Below are positions 46,277 through 56,700 of a stretch of 64,000 nt of DNA, one piece after another (position 1 is the first letter of the stretch; each line of letters opens with the position of its first letter). Position numbers and translations under genes: made by a program. The notes beneath the pieces were generated by a model that searched no databases, was not told the DNA's origin, and saw only the letters and a list, made by a program, of their open reading frames with translations. The stretch is taken from NCBI GenBank assembly GCA_015227615.1, contig JAALGZ010000030.1, positions 248,001 to 312,000 on the forward strand, in the 5' to 3' direction. This DNA comes from Labyrinthula sp. Ha (Eukaryota > Sar > Bigyra > Labyrinthulida > Labyrinthulaceae).

Positions 46277-47668
46277 ATGGACTATGAGAACGATTTATTC
46301 ATTGATGAGGAAATAAAAATTCTTTTGAGAAGAATTGATGATTTTATTGCAAAGAAGATCCAACCCCTTCAAGAGAAAGATGACAATCAACGTTTTTTTG
46401 ACTATCGCCGCGAGTTTTCGAGAACAGATTTCACGAACTCAAAGTATCCGGGAATTCCCCATAAAGAATGGGAAGATCTTCTTCATCAAGCTAAACTATT
46501 GGCTCTAAACGAAGGAATTTTTCTCTATCCATTTCCTAAAGAATATGGTGGTATGAATGGTACAAATTACGGTATGTCAATAATTCGTGAACATCTTGCT
46601 ACAAAAGGATTAGGTCTTTTCAACGACCTACAAAATGAGCATTCAATTATTGGAAACAATATTGGATTACTGTTGATGCTAGAATATGGCTCAACGGACA
46701 TGAAGAATTTATACGTTAACAAAATGCTGAAGTTGGAGTTTGGATTTGCATTTGGGATAACTGAAGTTGGACATGGGAGTGATGCTACATATATGGAGAC
46801 TAAAGGGGTAAAATGTGATACAGGTGGTTGGATTATTCATGGAGAGAAGATGTGGAATACTGGTATACACATAGTGAGTCACGACTTGGTGTTTGCTAGG
46901 ACGTCGGGGAAAGAAGGCGATGGATTTGGAATTACTGCATTCTTGGTTCCAATGGATGCTAAGGGGTATGTTTTATTAAATTTTGTATTTGTTTGTAGAG
47001 TTAAGATTGAAGAATTTCTTTGGACATTTAACATGCCAAGTGATCATGGGAGGATTAGTTTTACAAACGTGCATGTACCGGATTCGGCAGTATTTGGTCA
47101 AGTTGGACGAGGATTACAAATTGTTCAGCATTTTTTCAATGAAAATCGTATTAGACAAGCAGCTTCATCACTCGGAGCAGCACAGTATTGTATAAATGAG
47201 TCAATCAAGTATGTTAAAGTATTAGTTTACTTCTAGGTATGCGAAAGAAAGAAAACCCTTTGGTAGAGCTCTAGCTAGAAATCAAGGGATCCAGTTTCCT
47301 TTGGTTGAAGCTCGAACGAAAGCAACAATGTTAAGATCATTAATCAGAGAAACTACTAGAGAAATGGACGTGAAGGGGGCTTTTAGTGTAAGTGATAAAG
47401 TTAGCATGTGCAACTATGTTGCAAACAAATTATGTTGTGATGCGGCTGATTTAGCAATGCAAGTTCATGGCGGTATGGGATATTCAAGGCATAAACCATT
47501 TGAGCATATTTATAGACATCATAGAAGTAAATTATGTTTGTTTTTAGTTAATTTATAGGATACAGAATTACTGAGGGTACGGAGGAGATTCAGAAAAGAA
47601 GAGTTGCTGGATATATGTTTGGGTTCATGAAGCAAATGGCACCGAAAGGCGTTGAATCCAAATTATAA
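46277..47668 (+). CDS. acyl-CoA dehydrogenase, peroxisomal type (four exons)
   Basis: FAD-dependent fatty acyl-CoA dehydrogenase catalysing the first oxidation step of beta-oxidation. Exons are 46277-46965, 46999-47208, 47237-47526 and 47559-47668; splicing gives 432 residues, a normal family length. Features in order: N-terminal helical domain to LYPFPKEYGGMNGTNYG; FAD/substrate loop FGITEVGHGSDA and GEKMWNTG; middle beta domain with FNMPSDHGRISF; RIRQAASSLGAAQYC and ERKPFGRALARNQGIQFP; QVHGGMGYSRHKPFEHIYRHHR; and the ITEGTEEIQ motif with the catalytic Glu, which is encoded in exon 4. The protein ends SKL, a canonical peroxisomal targeting signal 1. It resembles the ACAD10/11-like and fungal long-chain group by eye. 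It reads divergently from RPS6. Confidence 0.93.
46966..46998 (+). other. mini-intron 1 of the acyl-CoA dehydrogenase gene (33 bp)
   Basis: GTATGT...TTTGTAG. Removal joins MDAKG to VKIEEF, restoring the family sequence. The intron is a multiple of three and has no stop, so retention would insert 11 mostly hydrophobic residues without changing frame. Confidence 0.88.
47209..47236 (+). other. mini-intron 2 of the acyl-CoA dehydrogenase gene (28 bp)
   Basis: GTATGTTA...TTCTAG. Removal joins INESIK to YAKERKPFG, the conserved family sequence. Retention would cause a frame change and an early stop. Confidence 0.9.
47527..47558 (+). other. mini-intron 3 of the acyl-CoA dehydrogenase gene (32 bp)
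   Basis: GTAAAT...TTATAG. Removal joins YRHHR to RYRITEGTEEIQ. Retention would stop translation before the catalytic Glu and the SKL terminus. Confidence 0.9.
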
Positions 47669-48439
47669 ACTAGTTATTTGTTGTTCAAATATTTAATATA
47701 GAATATATTTAAAAGAGTACAATATAGTATATATTGTGGTTTAGTACAGGAAATGAGTAAAGAAACGAAAATAATCTTTTTCAGCAGAAGTCATGCTGTT
47801 GTCGATTTCCTTTGAGAGGTTTTTGTTTTCTCTTTTAATATAACTTGGAGCGAAAAGGCAAAGCGTTGTTCTTGTTAGCAAAGTTTAAGAGTCGAGTCTT
47901 CATAGAGACATGTTTAAAGGTTGTGCACTATATGATTCAGAACATACCCAATAAAAATCAGCAGGGCAGTGAAAATCAATAAGTGGTCATCTTGTTCAAC
48001 TCTAGAAGTATTATAGATCGTGGCTGTGTAAAGTATGATGTGCATATGATGACGTCAAAATAGAACACTAGTAACTGTAACTGCAGCATATTAGCTCATC
48101 TATTTCTTAAGTGAATCCTTGAATACAGGTATACCGGAGTTACTGGGTGTAGATCCGGGCTCGGAAACAAAGAAAAGCACAAACTGTTGACAATAGAGCA
48201 AAGTTGAAATCCAGCATAGAACTCTAAGGCTGAAATCTATTTTAATCTACTTCTCTCTGTTTCGTTGCTCTTGGTATTCAGTGTCGGTAGCATTGTCCCT
48301 TCTCTGTGTTGTATTGGCCCACCATTTGTTCTAGTCTTTGACATATTAGGCGAGAAGAAATAATTTCATGCATTATAGGGTTAGAGCCCGTTTTAACATA
48401 TTATGTAGTTTTACCTAAACACATTTTCATAAGTAGTCA
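47669..48439. other. intergenic, nothing recognised
   Basis: About 770 bp between the dehydrogenase gene and Copia element C. No gene was seen. It contains one TGACGTCA palindrome near 48049, which may be chance. Confidence 0.45.
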
Positions 48440-48444
48440 ATACA
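48440..48444. repeat. target-site duplication of Copia element C (ATACA)
   Basis: ATACA directly flanks the element here and again at 53768-53772, confirming both ends of the insertion. Confidence 0.85.
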
Positions 48445-48586
48445 TATTGACGCAAGTTGTGTTTTCTCTTATATTCACTTGTTAAGTCTGGTGTTACCAA
48501 CCTTTACTAACTAAACTAACTCCTACGGTACTACTATAACTACATATACCTCATATAACTCAGCCTCAACACATTACACTACAACA
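48445..48586 (-). repeat. 3' LTR of Copia element C
   Basis: On the minus strand it runs TGTTGTAGTGTAATGTG...CTTGCGTCAATA. It aligns without gaps to 53626-53767. Confidence 0.9.
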
Positions 48587-48595
48587 CCTTCCCTT
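48587..48595 (-). promoter_or_regulatory. polypurine tract of Copia element C
   Basis: Minus strand AAGGGAAGG, directly abutting the 3' LTR and overlapping the last stop codon. This is the same arrangement as in element A. Confidence 0.75.
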
Positions 48596-51500
48596 AGTTA
48601 ACGTAGTAATTTTCAAGAAATTTATTAAACATATTTTTGCCCCTCAACTTCGTCCTTATATCGGACCAGTTTTCACTTGTTTGTACATATTGCAGCTTTG
48701 CTTTCATAGCAGACACTTCCTGGGCAACATATTTATATCTGGTGTTAAGATGCTTTAATCTTCCGGTCGCAATCTCTCCTTGACACAATCTAAGAGATGG
48801 CTGGTTGTCAAGCAAAATCACCGTCTTAAAGTCAACATCCATTTATTTCAGCAGGTTATAAATAACTCTCAGATCTTTTATAGAACAGCTTATACCTACA
48901 TATTCTGCTTCTGTAGATGATGTAGCTACGATGGGCTCTGTCTTCCTTCTGTAGAATACAACATTATCATTGAGAAGGATCAGAATTCCGTATACACTTT
49001 TTCGATCTTCACCATTTGCATATGAACTATCAGTGAGTAAATACACTGTGTTCTCTGAATCTTTTAAGGACTCGTATTTCAGCTTCTTGTTTCTCGTTTT
49101 AAATAAATACATCAGTGCTCCCTTTGATTGTTCCAGACAGTTTTGAGTCGGGTTCTTCAGTCTAGTTGACATCATGTGAATACAAAAGCTCATTTCCGGT
49201 CTTTCGTAGAATGTTATGTAGTTCAGCGGAACTACAATTTGGTGGTATTCTCTTACAGCATAAAGCTTGTTTGTGTCATCAGCAATAAGATCCTTATTCA
49301 TTAGCCTTTCCAGTTTATTCTTCGACACTTCCAGTCGATGTTGTTGAAAACCAATCACAATTTGGTTATGTAAATTTACATAGCATGTCTTATTTTTTCC
49401 TTTAGATAAACATAATCACACGTAGGTCTCGGCAACAGGACTAGACGTCAGCTTAAACCTTTCAGACATCATGTTCTCAAATGCATAGACTTCCTTTTCT
49501 TCACCACTATTTAGTAGGTCGTCCACATAGACTAATACAATTAGTTTCTTCTCTCTTCTCTCATTTGTGAACAGACCTTTTTCACTTAGTAATGGCTTTA
49601 ATCCAGCTGAAATTAGGGCTTCAAAAATTGTCTTTTGTACCAATGTGGGGTTAAAGTTGTTAGTTATTTCATAAATAGTTTGAGGAATATGATTGGTTAG
49701 ATTATATAAATTGATTGGATATACATTATGGCAAAAAAGGACAGAGTTAAGAATAATTGAAATTCAACATAAAAACCAATAAAAAAAAGAGAAAGACAAT
49801 CAAGACATTGCATATCAAAGAACGCGATTAGAAGGATATAATCGAAGTTAAGTATAGTAACACTAAACCTCAATAAGTATTGATACGTGCGCACCCAGCA
49901 GTTTGACGAGATCATCCTAAGCTGTTCTTCTTGTTCCATATTTTTGGCACATTCCTCAGGCCACATAACGACGTGCAGCTTTTCCAGACATATTTATTCT
50001 CTTCTCTCTTGGGATGTCCTTTTGGAAGTTCAATAAATATTGGTTTGTTTAGCGTACCGTATATAAATGCACCGGTTATGTCCAACTGACGTAACCAGGT
50101 CTTGAACTGTAGAGCAATACATAAGAAAATGCGTATAGTTGCTACTGGTGCAACTGGGGCGTAATATTCCGGACTTTTCTTCTAATTTTTGCTCCATACT
50201 TGCTGTTTTTGATACATAAGCGAACCTTGGCGAGAGCCTCGTTGTTCATGTTCTGTTTAACTTTGAGCAGTTCCCCCAGTTTAATCACTTGGGTAGGAGA
50301 ATTTGGACGAGATACAACTGCAAACGTACCGGTAGTCTCTAAAGATTCGATTTCTTTGGTATAGGCCGCATATCAGGCTGCTGATTCTTTTCTACCGTTA
50401 ATTTGCCCAAAATTTCTCGGGGGGAATTGTTGATAAATCAATATTTGCAGATAAAGAAGAATTTAAAACATGAACCTTCATGCGACGTCTCTGGTCACTG
50501 ACAACGTTTTCTTGGGATATGTCGAAGCTTCCTAGCGTGTTATTAGATGATTTGTGTAGTGTGAACGCTTCAGTATTTTCAGTTGGTGATGTAACTTGCT
50601 CATTTTCCTTCCCTTCTTCCTTTGAGTGGTCATCGGCAGATAATTCTGCTGTTTCTTCGTGGTGTTCTTGCAGTTTGAGGATATCTTGGGTAGTATGTTG
50701 GACAACTTTATCTATTTTTGGAATATTTGATGCTGTTGAATATCTGGAAGTTTGATGGACGAACTTTTCATATGCTGAGTTGATGGTTCCTACTTCGTCT
50801 AGCTTAGCTGTTCTTACGCGCACTATCTTCCCATTCTTGCAGTTGATACATATACTTGCTTTGGATTCGCTATCTTGACCAAGATATATATATGGTATTG
50901 TGGTTTGGAATTTTTTCTTTTTAGATAGGAGTGCGTATCCTCTTGCTTCAAATAGTTTGAACTCATCAACCTTAAGATCTTTATTGAATACAAGTTTATA
51001 TGAAGAAGTTCCGTTTTTTCTGGTAATGCACTTGATAATATGGCAGCTGTGGTTCGCGCAGTAGCACCAATATTTCTCAGATATATTTTCTTGGATTAAG
51101 AGAGACATCATCATTTCCAGAAGCGTGCGGTTTTGACGTTCTATCTTTCCATTTTCTGAATTAAAATATTCATTAGATTATTCTCTTATTATATTTTCCT
51201 TAGAATAATATTCATTCAACTTTGCAAATTCTGTACCTCTGTCACTGAAGATGTATTTAACACGTGCATTATGAAGCTGTCTTACTCCTTTAATAAACTT
51301 CTTTACTAATGCAGGTATATGTTATTTATTCTTGACAATGATAGGTGTTAGATAACCAGAGTAATTACAAACAATGAGACAGATATATCTAAAGTTGTTG
51401 ATAGATGATGGAAGTTTTCCAATTGTGTCGAGATGGATCTTTTCCCAAGGATAAGTGGCTTTCCATAGTTTTGAGGTGTCGTAATTCACCGTTTTACTTT

Positions 51501-53218
51501 TTTTTCTTGAACATCTTTCCTGCTGAACATCCGATACAGTACGACTGTGTCATTGGTTTGAGCTCAGTGGACAGTATATATCTGACGTTGATATGACCAA
51601 GTCTGTAGTGCATGAGATCTGTAGCTGAAATATTTAACCGAAGTATTACAATGTTATTTTCTGGGTTGTTTGTTCCATGCAGAAAGAAGTGCCCTTTTTG
51701 TCTTTCAAATGTAAATACGGTGTAGCCGTTTTTAGTAAGCGTGCTCCTCCTCTGGTCTTTGTGAACAGCATAGCCATCGTCAACTAACAATGACTCGCTA
51801 ATGATGGTTTGCTTTTCTTTAAGCATTGGAACATATACTACATCTTTGAGCTGTAAAACTGTGGTGTTGAGTAGTAGGATATGTATGTTCCCTTTCACTG
51901 TGTCGAAGTTTACCTCTTCTAATTCTCCAGACAAAGATACTCGAGTTTCAGGGGATGTATTACGCAAAAGATGTTTATCACCAGTAACATGACGTGTCAA
52001 TCCAGAGTTCAACAGAGCTTTAATACACAGATTCCTGAATCTGCAGTTGCATGGTTGGTCCTCTACTATATTCTTTCTAATATTTATATTCATTTTTAGG
52101 ATATTGAAGTTCAAGTGGTATGGAGTTGTTTCATCCTCATCATCAGATGGAGTGAAAGATGGTTCGAGGTTTGACTCTTCAATATCATTGTGGTCACAAG
52201 TATCTTCGTAATCGTCCTCTTGAAGAATATTTATTTTATTGACACGGATGACTTGGACAGAACAGGTTTTCCATTTACGATCATTGCTTCCTCACTTCCA
52301 GCAAGCATATTCTTCATTTGGACAAGAGTTGAGTTTGTGTCCAAATCATCCACATTTCATGCAACGTTTCTTCGGCTGAAAAGTCTTCGTGTTCATGATT
52401 TCAGTCTTATTTATGCTTATCTCTTTTGTTTTTGAGAATTCTTGTTTTGGACATCGCAAACACATATTAGCTGCTACTTTCAAAAAGTGTGATATAGTGT
52501 CATTCAATGTATCTGTATTGCAAATTGTTTTATGAAGATGAAACTTATTATTTGGAAGGTTGAACATGAAAGCTTTTATAATCTCTCTGCTGTCAGTTCC
52601 TCCATGTAGTTTAAACTCTGCAAATCTCTTTCTGAATACATTTATATAGGAGTTTAAGTCGCGATATTGAATTTTCTGGAGTCGTCGTTTTGCAGAAAGT
52701 TTTGAAGTATGCTTTTCCTTCTCATAATGAAACATAATTGCGTTGTAACCTTGGAATAAAGATTCAGCATTGTCCACATAATGTACCACCTCTACAGTCA
52801 TGGTCACCCTAAGTATGTGTTTAACAGCACTGACATCACTTGCATATTGGAATTTGGCGTCATAGAAATGTTCTTCATCTTCATAGCAGGCCACCACATC
52901 ATCGTCGATTTTATATACATGTGCTTTCATGGATATCTTGAACAAATCAAAAGGTGTTCCATTGGAAGTTTTTGTGTAGTGTTGAATTGCTGCAATATTG
53001 AATGAATTGGAACCTTTAGCTTTTTGAATCATCTCCTTGGCCACTTCTGAATGTTTCGTGTCTTTCTCTACTAGCTGAGGAGGATGTACATGGTATTTGA
53101 TATACATAGATAAGTGTTTCTTTCCAAGATAAGCTAGAAGTGATGCCTGCCAGTCTCTGAAGATAACTCGTTGGGTTCAAAGTTTAGGCGACTGATTAGC
53201 CTGTTTTTCATAGTTCAT
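48594..53218 (-). pseudogene. gag-pol polyprotein of Copia element C, interrupted
   Basis: Gag starts at the ATG complementary to 53216-53218. It has an early TGA (where element A has Glu) and a second TGA inside the zinc knuckle CMKCG(stop)FGHKLNSC. Protease has LLNSGLTRH, so the catalytic Asp of DSG is replaced by Asn. The integrase zinc region HYRLGH...CIGCSAGK is complete, and D, D and E positions are visible (HLDTIG, FSDRGTEF, ENGKIERQN) in a segment (51480-51115) with stops. The linker region 51114-50398 is open. RT has SLCGLR, then an insertion, then an intact YVDDLL (49416-49643). RNase H has DSSYANGEDRKSVYG and SSTEAEY (48843-49358), and the tail ends at 48594. At least six stops are present. 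Confidence 0.9.
49645..49935. mobile_element. unidentified insertion in the RT region of element C
   Basis: Element A reads SLYGLRQASQIWYKTL without a break. In C the counterpart is split: SLCGLR..PKIW lies at about 49940-49970, and the continuation beginning LVQKTIFEALISAGLKP lies below 49645, with about 290 bp between. On the plus strand the insert starts TGTGGGGTTAAAG and ends near CTTCTTGTT, with CCAAT and CCATA at its two borders (an imperfect duplication). It has no coding capacity and could be a solo LTR or a small non-autonomous element. Confidence 0.5.
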
Positions 53219-53609
53219 GGTTCTCTTTTTTATTGTCTTTTGTCTTTTATTTTTGTCTTTTGGTTTATTTGGTACTCGTTTTATTTCGTAGGGTACCCGG
53301 GAGTACAACTTTGGAACATACTTCGCGTATCTGTCATCAACAATTGTCATACTCGAAACGCAAACATTACCAAAATCGTGTGACAGCCTTGTTAGTATCG
53401 CGAAAACAATGACAAAAGAGAAATTAGACAACTTGTTTATTTGTTTATCTCTTGAAATATTTTATTTAAATAAATATGATATTGATCAAAGAAGCTATTT
53501 GGTATATGGGTGATTTGTGGATAAGAACTCTTCTCTCAAGTTATTGTCCCTTACTTCCGGACAGTTTTAGAATATGAATTATCTCGATCTTGGCTCATAA
53601 GTTGAATGC

Positions 53610-53625
53610 TTTTAGGCTCTTAACC
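53610..53625 (-). promoter_or_regulatory. primer-binding site of element C, complementary to a tRNA-Lys(CUU) anticodon arm
   Basis: Minus strand GGTTAAGAGCCTAAAA, identical to the site in element A and directly abutting the 5' LTR. The surrounding LTRs are unrelated in sequence, so the 16-base identity is selective. Confidence 0.65.
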
Positions 53626-53767
53626 TAGTGACATAAGTTGTGTTTTCTCTTATTTTCACTCGTTAAGACTGGTGTTACCAAGCTTTATAAACTAAACTAA
53701 CTCCTACGGTACTAGTTTAACTACATATACCTCAAATAACTCAACCTCGACACATTACACTATAACA
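53626..53767 (-). repeat. 5' LTR of Copia element C
   Basis: Minus strand TGTTATAGTGTAATGTG...CTTATGTCACTA. The ATACA duplication follows on the plus strand at 53768-53772. Confidence 0.9.
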
Positions 53768-56700
53768 ATACAACTATATTTATTCACTAAAGGAAGCTAA
53801 AAGAAATAATAGCAACTAACAATAAAGCTCTCAGTTTTTCTACATATCATGTAAAAAAAGAGATATTTAATCCAATGTTTTACAAGCTTTATAGCTTACA
53901 GGCAACTAAATATTATTCGGCCTAATATAGTGAGTTCATCTAAATTTGACTCAGCCAGTAAATAACTGCTGTTAACTGTTTCGCCATATAAGAAATATTA
54001 AGCGCTGTAAGAAAGTTTTGGCAACGCTAATGAAATCAATGAGCTTTACAAGTATTGGTGACTCTGAGCGGTAAGTTTGCAAGTGATATTATTAAGCCTA
54101 AATTCTTGTTACAAGATCATACTATCTCCAAAATTTTACTCCTTGAAATAAAATGGGACATATTCAAGTAAAACTTATATTTTTTAACTTAACTCAGAAC
54201 CACCCGGTTAATGATGTGTATAATAAAGTTTACATGTAGTATTATTTGCTCTAAATGCATATTCTCAATTATTTATGCAAATCTGGTTGGTTTCAAAATA
54301 AATAAGGGGCAGCTATTTAGCAATAAGAACACCATGCAATTAAAACTTAGACACAGACTATATAAAAAGTGCAAACCCGGGGTGTGAGTATGATAACATA
54401 ACTTCTATTGCGCTATGTAGGTAGGATTACAGTTTTCGAACATAACCCCGGCTAATATATGACTAGTTGAAAGGTATTTAAAATAAAATTACTGTTCAAT
54501 TACACAGGGGCATTCGTAATAGTAATCGTAGTACGCATATCGGCAACACAACAAACCGATTCTTTAGCATTTTTGTGCAATCTTAAAAAGCAGGTTAAGC
54601 AGGGGTTGGTACAAAGACTTAGGCGTAAAAATAGAAATATAAAAGAACAGGGAATGGTTGGAAAAAACAAATCTCTAGCTTCTGGACCGTGGAAAACAGT
54701 TGAATGTTGCACTAACGGTAGTATAGAAAGGGGAGAATTAAGAAAAATACTAACAATTTGACCAAGATAAACCTCAGGAATCAGAACCGAAAGAACCCTG
54801 TTTTTACAACAAATATCATTACAATGTAATACCATCTCCATAGGCTATAAAAGTATTTGTTCTTTAGGCTTTTAAGAGTAAAAATATCACTCTCGCTTAA
54901 ATTCAGTCGCTTTTTAGTAACACTGATTAACAAAGATAAGAAGAAATGAAGTTGAAATGGACTATATATGTTAAATCACATCAACATGAATGTAGGATTC
55001 AAGGAGTTACTACAGCAGTCAATGTAATACTAATAAATTGGGGAATGTATTATAACATATTGATATCAGTACAGAATATTATAAATGCTAGGATTGCCCT
55101 TGATCTGTTCTAAGTTGAGGAAAGAAAATAAGAGGTATAGTGTGTATGAGGATATAAGAAAGTGTCACCAAGACAACAGTTGATAGCATCACAATGAACA
55201 CAAGATCTTGTGTCTTACCTATTCCAATACGTGATGTATTAATTTAGCATCTTAAGAATATTTTTGTTTTTTAGAGAATCTCTGATTATTTATTTATTTA
55301 TTACGGGCATCTCTATATAAAACTAAGTGTACATGTTTCCATCTTGTAAAACCAGGTCCACGTCAGCTCTTGTTACCTAGCTATGTAAAGGCTGATAGGA
55401 GGTACGGAGTCTTAGCTACTAAAGTTTTGTAATACACGGAACTCTTATTACTTCAAACTCTTTCATAGCTGTAGATGTTAAAACATATTAGGAAATGGTA
55501 AAACTATAATAAATTCGTCATAAGAATTTTTAAGGAATTGCGCAATTTATATATATTGTGCATGAATATTGTTCTAGAATCTTGGTAAAAAATATTATCC
55601 ATGGTAAACTACCCCTAGTTACAAATAAAGAAAAAGACTCAGCAAAGTAGCAAAAGGCTCGGTATTTTGCTTAGCGTCACTATCTAGTATACAAGCAGTG
55701 TGATTTACAGACGACAATCTTGAAATATCTCCAACCAATCGCAATTTGTGAGGTGTATAAGAATATATTCATCACGAGAAAAGGAGAATATTTTCAGATA
55801 AATACATTGTTATATAAACCAGGAAATTCTAATTTATTATTTTCAAAAAATTCTTGTGTTTGCGAGTTATATGGATAGTTTTTCAATCTTCAGGGATTTC
55901 ATGTTAATGAAGAATCTACAAAATGAGCTCTATGATAGCGTTCTTACGTAAAAGCTGGAAGAAAACATTTATCCAATCTAATAAACTGTAACCGGAAACT
56001 TTTCAGACATCGCATTTTCCCGCTTACTCCTTCTGTTTGAATAAGCTTCGTACCAAAGAAAAATAGGGAAGTACTTGAAAGAACTATGTTTAGTAAATTG
56101 CACTTAATTCACCCATTTCCTACAGATGTATATGTACCTTTCTATAATAATAGCTCAGGCATACCCCTTTGAGTTGAAAATCACACAAGGTAAAGCAACA
56201 CCCCATGATCATCAGTGGCAAAATTAGTACTTAAGGAATATCAATCATTAGTATCGAGCTTTCCAAAAATACATCACTATCTTCTGATGAATTCCACGTA
56301 TGAGAAATACAAAAGAAACGAAATAGTCCTGCGAAAGAACGTTACTTAAACATTACTGAAAAATATACAATATAATTATTGGGCATAATAGGCGCCCTAG
56401 CTCTGAATATTTGGATGTCACAAGACTAACGTCAGAGTAGATACGTTCAATACCCAAACTAATAAAATACGACTTGAGAGTACAAGGCTTATTTAGCCAG
56501 TAGAAAAATTCCAGCTATTTTCAATCCTGATCGAGTATCGTCCATTTTTTTATCCAGATGCTAGATTCACAAAGGTACACATTTTAAGTACAAAAAAAAA
56601 CATTTGTAACTTTTTTCTCCCCCAAAAGATGAAAGTATGCTCAAAGTACAGTACTATTCACTAGACTGTGAATCCTAGATGTAGATTCCATGAACCAAGG

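Larger units (their letters stand above)
48445..53767 (-). mobile_element. Ty1/Copia-type LTR retrotransposon C, full length but inactivated
   Basis: Minus-strand element of 5,323 bp between 142-bp LTRs (48445-48586 is the 3' LTR, 53626-53767 the 5' LTR), which differ at about 15 positions (roughly 89% identity by hand). It is flanked by ATACA duplications. The primer-binding site and purine tract match element A, and the gag starts align (PKL..T..IFR.W..S.LAYLGKKHLSM), so A and C are one family. It is about 440 bp longer than A, partly because of an insertion in the RT region at about 49645-49935. Confidence 0.93.

Noticed and set aside
48047-48056. TGACGTCA palindrome (CRE-like)
   Set aside because: Single occurrence far from any start codon; expected by chance at this scale.
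54500-54841. 113-aa minus-strand frame and overlapping 62-aa plus-strand frame
   Set aside because: No start-context, domain or paralog support. They overlap each other on opposite strands.
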